Assembly (NCBI GenBank): GCA_037957365.1
Contig: JARHVA010000081.1
Location: 6,863,501 to 6,927,500 of the forward strand
From: Torreya grandis
Taxonomy: Eukaryota > Streptophyta > Pinopsida > Cupressales > Taxaceae
Length of the DNA stretch: 64,000 nucleotides
Reading direction: 5' to 3'
Part shown: positions 51,416 through 63,491 of the stretch, piece after piece
Layout: each line of letters begins with the position of its first letter
How positions within the stretch are numbered: the first letter of the stretch is position 1
Translations under genes and position numbers: made by a program
The notes under the pieces: generated by a model
The model's input: only the letters and a program-made list of their open reading frames with translations
What the model was told of the DNA's origin: nothing
The model's database searches: none

Positions 51416-52661
51416 TGTAATGCCCCATTTTTCCTTATGAAAAATTTGCATAAGACTATTAGCTTATTTAATTCCCATAGGCTAAGATGGGTGTTATAAG
51501 GGAATATTATTATGTCAAATCCCTATTCAATGGCTATTATTCATGTGTTAATATTGATTTTCACTATTCATAGTGATGTGGTAGGTGATGCAGGTGAGGA
51601 TGTAACACGTGATGAAGCTTATGGATGAGGTGGCATGGCCCATGGGAGATCTCACATATGCTAAATTTGATGTGAGAGATAGTGGGGAAAAATTCTAATG
51701 GGGGTGCATGTGAAGAGGTGTTATTAGGGTCAAAAGGTGTTTGGGAATCTATTGACTCTTTTGTGTATAAGGACAAAGGAGATCTTCATGTACTTGTCTT
51801 CACATGAGTAGGTATGGGTCAAAATTCTATGGATGACCCATGATTCATGTGTTTTGTCTTGAGCCTAAAGGTGTTTTGTACCTTAGTGGATTAGTGGAAG
51901 ATAAAGACAAGAATTTCACATGGGGATGGTGGATCTTGTTTAAAGTAGATTCTCTAGTTTATGGGCTTTTAACAAAATGAAAAATAAGGCACTATAGATC
52001 AATAGTGATCCCACTAGAAGTGGGGCACTGTTCTTCCTTCTCTATGAAGTTTACATCTTCTCTCTATCTCCTTTACATTTTCTATATAAGGAGAGATCTC
52101 TCCCTATCTAATGCATTCTTGGCTATTTTCTAAACCCCCCCCCCCTCATTTGTGAAGTTTGAAATTATGTTAATTCTTTCTCTCTAAGGATAAAACCCTT
52201 GGTTATTTAGGGATTAGGAGGCCAAAAACCCTCTTAGTTTATTTTTACAATTTAAAGATGAAAACCTTCTTGTCCAAGTTAGGTAATTCCATTTGGGAAT
52301 TACTTATATGCTTCAAAAAAGACTCAGAGTTGTAGTGTGAAAAGTATATATTGTGTGAATAATCTCATTTGAAGATGTGTGGAGATTTGTAGGTATGGAA
52401 AAGTTTTTAAGTGTGCATTGAATATTTATTTATGGTGTTACCCTTTTTATAAGTGTTTTTTACTATGTAAAAGAATTTTAATCTTTCAATGTAAGTGTTT
52501 TTATTTATGGTCATTATCTCTAGCCATATTATATATAATAAATTATGATAAATATAAATTAGTTGAGTGTTAGTATTATAAATTATATGTGATAGTCAGT
52601 ATTTGTAAGAAACTTTAATAAATTCCATAATTTAAAAAATATGCTTAAAAGGGATATTTCA
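51416..52661 (+). repeat. 5' LTR of element F
   Basis: Pairs with 54126-55349. Shared landmarks are 'ttaattcccataggctaag', 'aggtgtttgggaatctattg', 'gacaaagga' and 'cacatggggatggtggatct'. It contains an 11-base C run (52135-52145) and a TATA element at 52083-52090. Confidence 0.92.
52055..52092 (+). promoter_or_regulatory. Candidate LTR promoter of element F
   Basis: CT-rich 'ttctctctatctcc' is followed by 'ttttctaTATAAGgaga', with TATATAAG at 52083-52090. The 3' LTR repeats this, with 'tcttctctctctctctccc' then TATATAAG at 54797-54804. A CT patch plus TATA box in both LTRs fits a pol II start in mid-LTR. Unproven. Confidence 0.5.
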
Positions 52662-52662
52662 A

Positions 52663-52674
52663 TGGTATCAAAAC
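52663..52674 (+). other. tRNA-iMet-type PBS of element F
   Basis: TGGTATCAAAAC lies one base after the LTR end TTCA. It differs from the plant initiator-Met PBS TGGTATCAGAGC by two G-to-A changes, as expected for CG/CNG methylation decay. Confidence 0.85.
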
Positions 52675-52753
52675 TAAGATCTTGATACCCTGTGTGGATT
52701 TGTGTTTGTAAATATGGATGCATAGTCTATGAATCATGGACTAATTAAGTAAA

Positions 52754-53440
52754 GAAGATTTGGGTGTAAAGCTTTTCAATGCTAAAGATAAACTTGTTAC
52801 CTTATCTCAATCAAAGGATGGTATGCTTAGTAATTTTAAGTAAGTAGAAGGTTGTTTATACATGTTGGATCAATCACCTTATTAGGTAATGTAAATATCT
52901 ATGATTCATTCAATGATTATTTTGGGTGAACCTAAGTTATTAAGATACAAAGACAAAGATGTGATAATTGTAGTCACCTCTTGCCTTAGTGAAATCATGA
53001 GATTTTCATCTCTTAAAGTTCCTTACAAGGATGACATAATGAGAGAATTATTTTAGCTAATTGTGGAAAGTTTTCAAGGTTTGGATGATAACAAAAATCA
53101 TTCTTTTGATAAGAGAGCAAGAATTGTAGAAACTATGGTAAAAGTGTGTTAGTGTGTTATGATGTTAGATATTGATTGTAAATATATTATTTTTGAAATG
53201 TTTCAAACATTTTGGAAGTTTATTGATGAGGCTCATTCATAGAATATTATCACTTCCATGTAATCTATTATGTCTTTGATTTTCAATGAGGATGATGATA
53301 TTTCTAAGCTTTTGTTAGCTAACTTGTTGGCTATTTGTAGGATGGAGAAGGATGTGTCACCAATGGCACGTAAGTTGTTAAATATATTGGTTAAAAAAAA
53401 TATGGAAATTTTGAGAAGTCATTTGATAGAAGGATAATTT
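52754..53440 (+). pseudogene. PDS5-like sister-chromatid-cohesion cofactor fragment, captured and decayed
   Basis: One frame (GAA at 52754 onward) stays open in phase for about 229 codons apart from several TAA/TAG stops. Landmarks in order are 'EDLGVKLFNAKDKLVTLSQ', 'LDQSP', 'EPKLLRYKDKDV', 'VTSCLSEIMRFSS', 'VPYKDDIMRELF', 'LIVESFQGL', 'RARIVETMVKV', 'CVMMLDIDC', 'EMFQTFWKFI', 'SIMSLIF' and 'VSPMARKLLN'. These match, in the same order, the N-terminal HEAT-repeat region of plant PDS5 proteins, which associate with the cohesin ring and regulate sister-chromatid cohesion in the nucleus. Plant PDS5 genes have introns, yet here the blocks are continuous, implying a spliced RNA template. Several stops lie where the family has Gln (TAG for CAG, TAA for CAA). 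It is non-functional now. Confidence 0.8.
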
Positions 53441-54110
53441 TTTTCTTATGGTTTGCAGACTACAAGTATACTCTAATAGAGTGATAATGTGAACAAAGTA
53501 GTTGAAACAATGGAACTTAAGGAAGAAGAATCACTTGGTGCATATGTAAGTGAGGTGTACACGAGTCTTCATGATAACATTGATATTAAAGGGTATGTTG
53601 ATTTTTATTTTGATAAATCAACAACTATTGATAAGTCATATGAAGATATGATGGTTTGAATTGAGCATGCTAGAAATTTCATAACAACAACCTTTGATAT
53701 ATGCTTAGATCAGTCTAGTGAAGCTTATTCATAAATTTAAGGAGAATCACATGAGACTAATGGATCATATGATGACACCATTGGCTATATTGACAATGGG
53801 TCTGAAGGTAGTGTTTGTATTGGGATACTTTAGAATGAGGTATTCTATTTATTAGAAGGTAAATTCAAATATTTATGGCATCTCATCTTGGTTCATCAGG
53901 GTGGTTATTATTTTAGGTTATAGTAAATGAAAAAAAATTGTTAACACACTAAAATTCTAGATTATATTATAGTGGTGCATCAGAAGCATGGAGGGCCAAT
54001 TACATCACAAATAGTTTCAAGGATTGATAATTGTAAATTACCAAAATTGGTTTGGGATCCATGTATTTGGAATCATGAAGTGAATTGGATTGCTTGAGGA
54101 CAAGAAATAT
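53441..54110 (+). pseudogene. Tail of the captured frame of element F, origin unclear
   Basis: The same frame goes on past 53440 with 'VVETMELKEEESLGAYVSEV', then, with changes, 'EDMMV.IEHARNFITTTFD' (near 53645) and 'ETNGSYDDTIGYIDNGSEGS' (near 53755). The first piece may still be PDS5-like C-terminal or linker sequence; the later ones I cannot assign. Close to the PPT, 'KLPKLVWDPCIWN' (near 54035) precedes 'GQEIFGKGRL'. This could be element-derived 3' sequence. No reverse transcriptase, RNase H or integrase motif is present. Confidence 0.35.
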
Positions 54111-54125
54111 TTGGGAAGGGAAGAT
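54111..54125 (+). other. Polypurine tract of element F
   Basis: 'TTGGGAAGGGAAGAT' directly precedes the 3' LTR TGTAATG. This is a textbook PPT position and composition, and it confirms plus orientation. Confidence 0.8.
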
Positions 54126-55349
54126 TGTAATGTCCTATTTTCCCTTATGAGACATTTTTAGAATAAATTTAGCCTATTTAATTCCCATAGGCTAAGTCAA
54201 GTCTTGTAAGGTAATATTATTATGTCAAGGCAATATTCACCAATTACTATTCATGTATTACTATTCACTATCACTATTCATGGTGATGTAGCAAGTGATG
54301 AAGGTGATGATACAGTAGGTGATATGGCTTATGAGTGAGGTGGCATGACCCACATGGGATATCACATGTGCTAAAGTTGATGTGAGAGAAAATGGGGATA
54401 AATTATATTAGGGGTGCATGTGAAGAGGTGTAATTGGAGTCAAAAGGTGTTTGGGAATCTATTGAACCTTGTGTGCATAAGGACAAAGGATATCTTCATG
54501 TAATTATATTCACATGAGTAGGTATGGGTCAAACTTATATGAATGACCCATGATTCATGTGTTTTATCTTGAGTCTAAAGGTGTTTTGGACCTTAGTGGA
54601 TATGTGGAAGATAAAGACAAGAAGATCACATGGGGATGGTGGATCTTATCTAAATTAGATTCTCTACTTTATAGAATTTTGCTCACATGAAAAATAAGTC
54701 ACTATGGATCAATAATGATCCCACTAAAAGTGGGGAAAAATTATTCCTTCTCCATGAAGTTTCCCTCTTCTCTCTCTCTCTCCCATTCACATTTTCTATA
54801 TAAGGAAATCTTGCTCCCCTTGTAATGCATTCTTGGTTATTTTTTAAACCCCACCATTTGTGAAGTTTGAAATTTTGTTCATTATTTATCTCCAAGGACT
54901 AATACCCTTGGTTGTTCAAGGATTAGGAAGAAGAAACCCCTCTTAGTTCACTTGTAAGATTTGAGGACTAAAACCCTCTTATTTAAGTGATGTAATTCTA
55001 TCCAGGAATAACAATTGTGCTTAAGACTCAAATTTATAATGTGTAGAGTACGTGTTATGTGTAGAATCTCATTTGAATATGTGTGTATATTTGTAAGTGT
55101 GTATTGGAGATTTATTTGTGGCATTACTCTTTTTTTAAGTGTTTGTTTTTATGTACCAACATTTAAAATTTTTAATGTAAGTGTTGTTGCTTATGGTCTT
55201 TATATCTAGCCATATTATATGTAATCAACAATGAAAAATAGAAATCAGTTGAGTGTCAGTATTATAAATTATATGTGATATTCAGTATTTGTAAGAAATT
55301 TTTAATAAATTCCATAATTTATAAAAAATTCCTTAAAACTGATACTTCA
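54126..55349 (+). repeat. 3' LTR of element F
   Basis: Pairs with 51416-52661. It lacks the long C run of the 5' copy and has a longer (TC)n patch near 54768-54783. It ends 'gatacttca' at 55349, after which element D resumes. Confidence 0.92.
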
Positions 55350-55875
55350 TAGTGTTTCTTCTCTCTCATATCCTTCATCATATATCTTGACTTCAGCTTT
55401 GAGCTACACTCACATTAATCTTATAAAATCATTACCTATCATGTCCTACAACTCTCCCTTCCATGTGTCTTTGCTTGGGATACATAAAAATATTGCAACC
55501 TTTTAATCTCATGTTACGATTGATTCCACCTTGGGATGTGTTGATAACTATGGCATAGTCATTTCCCCTCCCTATGCATAGGTATTTATTAGGGGCAACA
55601 TCACTTTGTAGCTCATTGTTGATGTTCATCTCCTCTTATTCATTATCAATCCCACATCTCACATCCCATCCCCTTATATATTCATCATATCCTACCCTCA
55701 TTTCCACTTTTAAGTGGCCATCCATCTCATTCTTCCTTGCATGTCCCCTCGATTGAGTATCAAACCCACTAAGATCATGTGTCCACTAACATGCATCTAT
55801 AAAATGGTTTTATTTGAAATAACATTACTCCTTCCACTTCATATATTTAAAATGCCCTTTAAAAGAAGGACAAAA
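55350..55875 (+). other. Last part of element D interior and its polypurine tract
   Basis: Element D sequence resumes after the nested insertion. No gene is supported; the three short plus- and minus-strand open frames look like chance. The final 15 bases, 'aaaagaaggacaaaa' (55861-55875), are the candidate PPT of element D. Confidence 0.5.
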
Positions 55876-56652
55876 TGTATACATATAAATTTGATTACTT
55901 AATTTATCATCACTAATATTACTATTACTCAACACTAATTTTTATTATCTCTTCTAATTACATCTTAATATCACCCTTTCTAGTCATTTATCTAACATCT
56001 CCATTCAATATTCTTCATCTGCTAACCTTATATTATCCCCACCAACATATTAATTCATCTAATCATGTCTTATCCACTAATTAATCCAAATTGTCTATCA
56101 TATTGGAATTTCAAATTCTAATCCCAGGTACCCTAGCCTATTCCTAGGCATTCCTAAATACCTAGTACCTATTCACCTATATAATCACCTAATAATCTTG
56201 TTTATCCCCCTAATGGATACTAGAATTATCCAATTCTAGAATCCTCTCTATCTTATCCTTTCCTCTCTATAAGCCTCTATCCTGGAGGCTTCCAAGAAAA
56301 TTTTAATTCCTTGGATAATCCTTCACTATTGAACCTCTTCATCCCAACTTTGAAAATTGGCCATTGATCTTCCCTTCATGGTCTATTTAAATCAACCTAA
56401 TATAAGTCCTTTGATCAAGTCAACATCAATCTATAAATCTAAATATTTGGTAAATAATCCATAATTAATTAGTCTTTTTCTTAACTTGCATCTTGTTTAG
56501 AGAATTTATCTTTAGATTGTGATGTTGGTTTTAATGTCTATTTTTCTTGCATTACAATATAATGGCTCTAAATTATTAATTATATTGATGCTTTGACTGA
56601 TTTTGGTTAATTTACATATCCAAATCTATTTTCTCAAAATTTACATCTTACA
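55876..56652 (+). repeat. 3' LTR of element D
   Basis: Pairs with 42935-43782 and has the same TGTATACAT start and CTTACA end. It is followed by 'gtttc', the right half of the candidate TSD. Confidence 0.88.
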
Positions 56653-58000
56653 GTTTCTTGGTTTAGGAATGTTTGGATAAAGTTATTATGGGAGAAGAAG
56701 TGTGAGAATGTTTCACTTGAGTAACTTATTTATTAGTACATGAGGAGGTGATGGTAATATTGAAAACTACCTCTTCAGTGGAGTTATAAATTGTAGTTGG
56801 TTCATAGGTTATGATATTTCCTTGACTATAATATTTTTCTCATTATTAATATCAGTTGGTTTAACCTTGGTGTTTGGTTTGATCTAAATCTTAATTGTTG
56901 AAGTAGTTGGAGGAGTGGAAGTATACTTGAGTTTTTTTAGAGATATTAGATTTACTTATTTTTTCCTTACTGTATGGCATAGTTCATCAAAGGATTTAAA
57001 TCTATTGAATATAATTGCATCATAGAGTGGTGTGAGAAAAATTTGTTGGAATATATATTGTAATTCATTATTGGTCATAACATTAGTCATATTGGCTATC
57101 TAGTCTTGTAGTTAAGTACATAAAGGTTGATTGGTTCATTAGATCCTTTCTTGAGTTTATAAATGTATGTGTAGGATAACTTCTCATCAATGTTGATGGA
57201 AAAATGTTCTAGGAATTGATATTTTAAGGGGTTGAATGCTCTTACAAATTATATAGGGGAGATCATAAAGTCATTATAATGCTTAATCCTTAAGAATTAT
57301 TTGAAATGTCTTAGTTAATAGTTTTCCTTTGTATTCATTGTCCAATAATGTGGCATGAAATGATATAAGATGTTGTTTGGGATCACCTTTACCTTCATAT
57401 AATAGAATATTGGGAGCTACAAAACATGTTGGTAAGTGATAGGATGTTATATTAGGGGCTAATGGGTTATGGTGAAATTTGTGTGAATGTATGGAAATAA
57501 TATCTCTTGATGCACCTTTTTCTAGATACAACACCTTATAATGCAAAGTTTTAACAGACTGCTCAAGGGAACATGTAGTATTCAAGGTTAGTGATGGAAC
57601 ATGTGTAGAAATTATGGGAGGGATAAAACTTACCTATGTATGAATAGGTATAGATTTTTTTAGTCCACTTGTTGTCCCAAAATATTTTTTAGATGTGACA
57701 TAGGTCACTATAAGTATAGGAGTACAGATAATGACAATGGTTTAAGTCTAAACACTTGATGTGAAAGCATTAGCTTGAAATGACTTGGATCAATTCTTCC
57801 CAAGACCTTATAATTATGTTGGTTACTATGTTCACTTTTATTATCTTTATTATTATGTTATATTATAGGCATGTCAAAGATAATAATCTATTTGAAAATA
57901 TTCATGGATAATTGCATCATCAAAATAAGAAGAAAGATTTGTTGTATCCATTTCAACTGACCTAGAAGAAATTTTATTATTTTTTATAGGGTCCAACTTA
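56653..58000 (-). pseudogene. Ty3/Gypsy gag remnant
   Basis: The clearest part is a minus-strand stretch of 100 codons (57585-57283) with 'PLAPNITSYHLPTCFVAPNI' followed by 'LYEGKGDPKQHLISFHATL', the typical start of a Retrotrans_gag domain (F.G..DP..HL..F). Past the stop at 57283 the pieces 'LQWLY', 'KLKKGSNEPINLY' (near 57150) and 'FDELCHTVRKK' (near 56985) continue the domain in changed frames. A proline-rich N-terminal part extends toward 58000. The ancestral product is the particle capsid. Element D inserted next to or into this debris. No LTR could be assigned. Confidence 0.7.
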
Positions 58001-59900
58001 ATCTAGCACTACAAATTAGAGGAAAAATAGAAATAACCTTATTGAATGGAACATAATGGGATCATGAAAGTATTAAAAATGATATTACTAAAGTTTAAAA
58101 TATTATTTGTTTTTGCAAATAAAAAATTAGATCTTGAAAACTTAGGACAAAAAATCTGATTTTTTTTTTGTGCATGGAAATTAGAAACCCTGGAAAAAAA
58201 ATTAAACATTGGAAGGATGGTTCTATCAATGTGTACAGGTTCACCAATATGTTTTATATTAATTGGGATTAATATAAATTAATTAATATAATAATTTTGA
58301 TATTAAGATATGGCATTCAAGCATACATTTGAATGTAAAATACTAAAATTTATTGTAATGATTTGACAACTTTCATATGATAAATATATTAAGTATAGAA
58401 TAATAAATGAGTACTTAGATTTTTTAGGTGAATATATTATTTTTAATGTATTATACAATTTTAAATCATAATAAAAAAAAACCCTACATATGGTTCATTC
58501 ACTTATATAACTAATTATGTATCTGCATAGGGTCAGTTCTAGCAATATGTATCAATGTTGATAGTCAATATTGACATGTGATGGTCAGTATTAATCTATA
58601 CATAAATGAGAAATTTTGAATATAAATTAATGTAAGCCTATATATGTATGATATAAATTTATGATATCAAACCCTAATAATTCATGCATCTCTATAAACC
58701 TATCTCATTTGTGTTGAAACACTGGGTGTGATTGTTACAAATAAAAACCACTTAAAACCAAGAAATTGTAATGGGCTAAGCTAACTAATATCACCCCCAT
58801 TTTATCATTAACCAATGTCTACATATTTTATATCTAAGGATGGAAATTAATCCATGTTTATTTATCCCATCTAGTGTGATTATACAATTTTGCTTCCTCA
58901 TTATATGCATGCAACTAATGATTTTGGCTTTGATACTTGATAATGATTGCTTTGACTTAGATTTACCATGCTTCAAACTTGGATTATGACTTATACTAGT
59001 TATATATTTTAAATTTATGAAAAATAGGGAAAATTTTATCAATATGTAATGGTTTATATATGTGTTTTATCTAAGTTCCTAATCCCTTTTGAATGATAAC
59101 TTAATTTGTTTTTATGTATAAGTCCAATTGGGTAATTTCTCATGCCATTGATATGCTATAAAAATGGGCTAACCGTAGGGAAATGTTTGATTTTTAAAAG
59201 TAACCATTATTGGTAGTAGTTTGATTCCATAAAAATCATGTTAGTATCAATTATCTATAATAATCGAGTATGGTAGAACCAACCTATTTACAAGTAAACT
59301 AAATTGAGAGTCTAAAGATATTTATACAAGATATTTTGTAGTTTTAAAATATATAGTGAGATTTTTTTAGGTGTATATTAGGAAAATAAAAGGTAAAATC
59401 ATAATATATCATACAAGTGTGAAATAATGGTATATTAGAACCTTGTTTATGCACTCAATTCATGCATGGTAAATTTGTGTCAAGCTTGTTATTGTCAAGT
59501 TTTGAATACCAAATTTTAGTATATACATAAATAGGTATATAGATATATGAGGCATAGATTGGAATAGTGCATGACTTTGAGATCTTGCCCATTTTAAATT
59601 TTGATTGAATCATTTTATATTTTTTTTTTCAAATAAAATGGTAGCCCAACCAAATAGTAAAATGTCATATTATCTCAACACCTTTGTTAAGATTATGTAT
59701 CAGAGGCTAGTTACCTATGTATCATCCTCATATCTCATTACTTGACATAGGATAGAGTTGGTGTATAAAAATCACTAGGAAAATATACCAACATCTAGGG
59801 CTATAATAAAGTATTTTTAAACAACTTATTTTTATAAGGCACATGAACACACCATTTAAAAACCTAGCAGAGTTCACAAATTACCAGATATTGAATTAGA
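58001..59900. other. AT-rich DNA, no gene seen
   Basis: No coherent frame, LTR pair or repeat was supported. A minus-strand open stretch of 84 codons at 58791-59042 has no recognisable motif and unremarkable composition. Confidence 0.45.
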
Positions 59901-59953
59901 ATGTGTATTCTCTCATATTTTGATTCAAACTATTAAGGGTAACAATTTTAAAC

Positions 59954-61300
59954 ATGTATCTATATTTTTATAAACTTTATTATCCAATTAAGAACTATTA
60001 TATCAATATTTTAGATATTAACATGTTAAATTATGGAACTAATGCTCCTAATTTTAGTGGATTTAAATATCAAGGTATATCAACATTCAAGGATAAGGCT
60101 AATGATACTAATTTTCAAGTTAAGAATCAAACCAACAATACATACAATGTAGTATCTCAACCAATTAACTTTCTTATCATAATATGATTTTGTTACCTAC
60201 GTAATGTGAGTTTGGATCTTATCATAGTAATTATGATGCTAATGTATATTTTTATTATCGTATAACTTTGGGTCTTATTATTAATAGATATTTATTATTG
60301 AATAATAAGATTAAAGACTTAATTGAAAACAATTAAATAAAATTATAAGTGAAAAATAATACTTTGAATGAATCAATGTTTAAACCTAATCAATATTTTA
60401 AATTCTTTACTAATCCTATTCCAAATCATGCCACCTAGAATACTAAGATTGAAGGAAATGTTCACATAATATCTCCTAAGAAACCACCACTAGTTTTTAA
60501 TACAAATATCTTAGATGGTTTCATAGGGGTTGTCATAGATATAAGTAAAGAGGTTCTTTCAATTAATCTTTATGCACAATAGTTTCCAATAATTAATTCT
60601 AAAATGGACCATTATTTATATAGTATTTTCATAGATTTACATTATAGATTATCAAAAGGAATTATGATTAATAATCATGTAATTTATTTATAATCTTGGA
60701 TATAATCACAAATATTTAAATAATAAAATAAATTTTATCAAATTTTATGATGGTCTTACATGAATACGCTTTAAGGGTATCACATTACCTGCCACTACAA
60801 GTCATATGTCTATGTTAGTGTTGTATTTTAAATAATGATACCTATGGTGTACTAATTGGATTGCCTTGGATAAACTTAAATAAATAAATACCATATACAT
60901 TAAATTAACATTTAAAGTCCTACATGATAACATGGTGATTAATATTCAAGGCAGAACTTATGGATTGCTACTAAAATTCCAACATGAGGTATTATCTAAA
61001 TTGACACCTAAACAACAAATAATAAACCTCAAGTGAAAACATATAGAGTTTAAGTATTTAATCATCATATATTAAATAAATATTATCACAACCTCTTGTA
61101 CATATTCATGTTAAATCACATATCAAGGGTTTGAATATAAAAAATAACATTTGAAAAATGACACATACTTAAAATTTATAATAGGTTAAAAAACAATATT
61201 GAAGTTAATGGCCACAATATTGATTACATTACTAGTTATGGTGGTCCTTGTTACTATAAGATCATGATTATATTATTGTTGATATAATTTATAGTGACAT
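59954..61300 (+). pseudogene. Ty3/Gypsy gag-pol spacer and protease remnant
   Basis: The plus strand opens with 'INILDINMLNYGTNAPN' and 'GISTFKDKANDTN' (59954-60187), a relative of the minus-strand stretch at 3318-3581. It continues with 'FKPNQYFKFFTNPIPN' near 60380 and 'PPLVFNTNILDGFIGVVID' near 60485. A protease-like C-terminal half then appears: 'FKGITLPATTSHMSMLVLYF' (60760-60830), a frame change, and 'YGVLIGLPWINLNK' (60839-60880), matching the conserved Y.xLLGRPWIH. 'PYTLN.HLKSY' follows, as in the family's PSTLHQ.LKF. The catalytic triplet is not recognisable near 60690. It is broken by stops and shifts, and no reverse transcriptase follows. Confidence 0.65.
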
Positions 61301-63491
61301 ATCTGACTTCTTCACTTCATGTTCTATGGGGTTTATGAATCTTAATAATGAAGACAGAATGGAATCTCACTATGTGAAATAAAATTAATAGATGTTTTAA
61401 TCAATTTTTTTTCTATTCTCATGCACTTTAATGGAAAAAACTATTATACATAGCTTATTGTTCTCTAAGTTTCTTCTATTTTATATGCATCTTTAACTAT
61501 TTCTCCCTAGCATCTTGTATGGATTCTGGTTTCATCAAGTTTCTTCCTAGATTTTCATTGTTATCCTCTCTTGAGTTATTTTTTCCTTCTATATTCTTCT
61601 ATTTTGTTTTAATTTAGAAGTTACCTTATTCATTCATCATTATTTTCTATGATGTTATTCTATCCCCTTGGTTTATGTTGATTATATTGTTTATTTGTCC
61701 CTTTCCTTTTTATTAGTGTTTTCCCATTACAAAATCTTTCACAAACTTCCCAACGATGACAACACATAATATTGAGGCCTTGTACCATAGTGTGCTTTGA
61801 ATTTTTAGGGAAGTTGTAGGTTTAGTATGGATCCCCATCTACTTTATTTCATCTCTTAGTGTGATCAATGATAAATTGAGCTCTCTGTACTTCTTCTTGA
61901 TTTCCCCTAGCTTCTCTCTTGTTTGGCATCTTTATTTATATAACAAAAGGTGAAAATAAAAATTAATTTTCTTTGTCTTTTATTTTTTTCATAGGTACAT
62001 TGTTACATATCAAGCTTATCTACCTGTTATTATAGATCTACACATGATTATTTATGCACATGTTACTTGTGGTATCATTTTATATGGATGTAAGATATAC
62101 ATATTATATATGATTTTATACTTGCATTTACTTTATAGATTCATCATATTTAAACTCAATGGCATCCTTACATTACAAGCATGTCTATACTAGGGCCATT
62201 TTTTAATGTGATTTATATTCTCTCTTTCCTATTTCACAATATCATATTGAGATTTATGTTTGAATATAGATATATTTCTTTAGTTTATATCTTTCATGAT
62301 GGGATACATTAATAATTTGTCTTTGTTTACATGGTTTTTAGATTGTGTTGTCTCTTGTTTATTATATTATTTATCGATATCTTGTATATTCATGCTTGTG
62401 TGTGCACATGTTGCTTGACATGCATTTCTTATGTCATCCATAGACTATCATCTATCGTTATTTCCTATGTGTGATTGATTTATTATTTTATATTTATTAA
62501 TTAATTCTTGTTTTTCTATGTTGTTACATAATTGTGTGTTGTCATTCCTTAACTTGTATATGCAATATTATTTGTTTAGTTCCATGGTATCCATCATGCA
62601 CACTATTACATGTGGTATAATATGCTTGGGGCATATGTTTTGATGATTTCACCCATGCATAAATGAGGAAAAAATTATTTTTTGTGTGATTCAATGAAAT
62701 TTGTTATCCTTATTGGGACATATTATTACATCTGGGCATAGAATTTGTCCCTCTTTTCTTGTTATAGTGGGGAATACCACTTATTCCATGTTTTAAGGTT
62801 ACATTATTTCATATCACTTTCCCACACATTTATATTCCCTTAGTTATATTGTTTCATCTTTAGTATTTTAGTATTATATGATCACTGAACTTGGATGATT
62901 TCATATTTCTATGATTATATACATTTTTTTTACAAATGTGCTTTCATTATTTGTATAGAGTTTTATTTTATCGATGATATGCATGATCTTTTTAATCCTT
63001 TTCTTTTGAGATGAATGATTGTAGGAACATCTATTACTTTAAAATTAGGGAATATAATTATCTTATATTATGTTCAAATGCATATTTAAAGTCCTTAAAA
63101 ATGTCAAGAAATTGTAGAGAGGATTCATATGTTTTCTTGTTTAGCCAAGGAGTAGAGTTTTGCAAATGACAGGGTTAATAGGATCCACTTTTTAGAGTTT
63201 TCACCATATGGCTATGGAAATTGAATCTCATGATAATTTAAGTTCATTTTCAAATATGATATCATGGTTTACATACCACCAAGTGTATTAATTACATTTT
63301 TTAGTTTTCAATTTTTAATTGTTTCAATTAGTTACATTTTATCAATTTATTAAGACATTGAAACATTTTACATATTCACATTTTATTTTAGGTACATTTG
63401 AGATGTTAGCATTGGCGTAGTCACATATCCTTAAAAGTAGTTAGGATATTCATGTAAATAGTGAGAAGATAATATTTACTATTTTATATTT
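61301..63491. other. T-rich DNA, no gene seen
   Basis: The plus strand is strikingly T-rich, with repeated phrases such as 'cacatgtt(a/g)ctt' (62058, 62407) and 'attacatgtggtataat' (62605), but no regular array could be established. No coding frame or RNA gene was recognised. It could be the untranslated 3' part or LTR of the protease-bearing remnant. Confidence 0.4.

Larger units (their letters stand above)
51416..55349 (+). mobile_element. Non-autonomous LTR retrotransposon F carrying a PDS5-like host gene fragment
   Basis: LTRs 51416-52661 (1246 bp) and 54126-55349 (1224 bp) both start TGTAATG and end TTCA. An initiator-tRNA-Met-type PBS follows the 5' LTR and the PPT 'ttgggaagggaagat' precedes the 3' LTR, so the structure is complete. 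Flanks are 'tatcg' (51411-51415) and 'tagtg' (55350-55354), a weak TSD once one CG-to-TG change is allowed. The interior is only 1464 bp. Instead of gag-pol it holds a largely single-frame remnant similar to plant PDS5 cohesin cofactors. The element sits inside element D, so it is the younger of the two. This is the pattern of host-gene transduction by an LTR retrotransposon. Confidence 0.85.
42935..56652 (+). mobile_element. Plus-strand LTR retrotransposon D (13.7 kb including a nested element)
   Basis: LTRs 42935-43782 (848 bp) and 55876-56652 (777 bp) both start TGTATACAT and end CTTACA. The candidate TSD is 'gtttt' (42930-42934) and 'gtttc' (56653-56657), four of five bases. A PBS-like 'TTGGCGACCATAGTGGGAGC' follows the 5' LTR, and a purine tract 'aaaagaaggacaaaa' (55861-55875) precedes the 3' LTR, giving plus orientation. 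The interior has a long leader, a gag-like region with internal repeats (46986-49350) and a 3' region, but no recognisable polymerase. It is interrupted by the 3.9-kb element F. The PBS style points to the Tat/Ogre-like side of Ty3/Gypsy; this is inference. Confidence 0.82.

Noticed and set aside
51564..51776. 70-residue minus-strand frame in an LTR of element F
   Set aside because: It lies inside the LTR, and the matching region of the other LTR does not keep it open.
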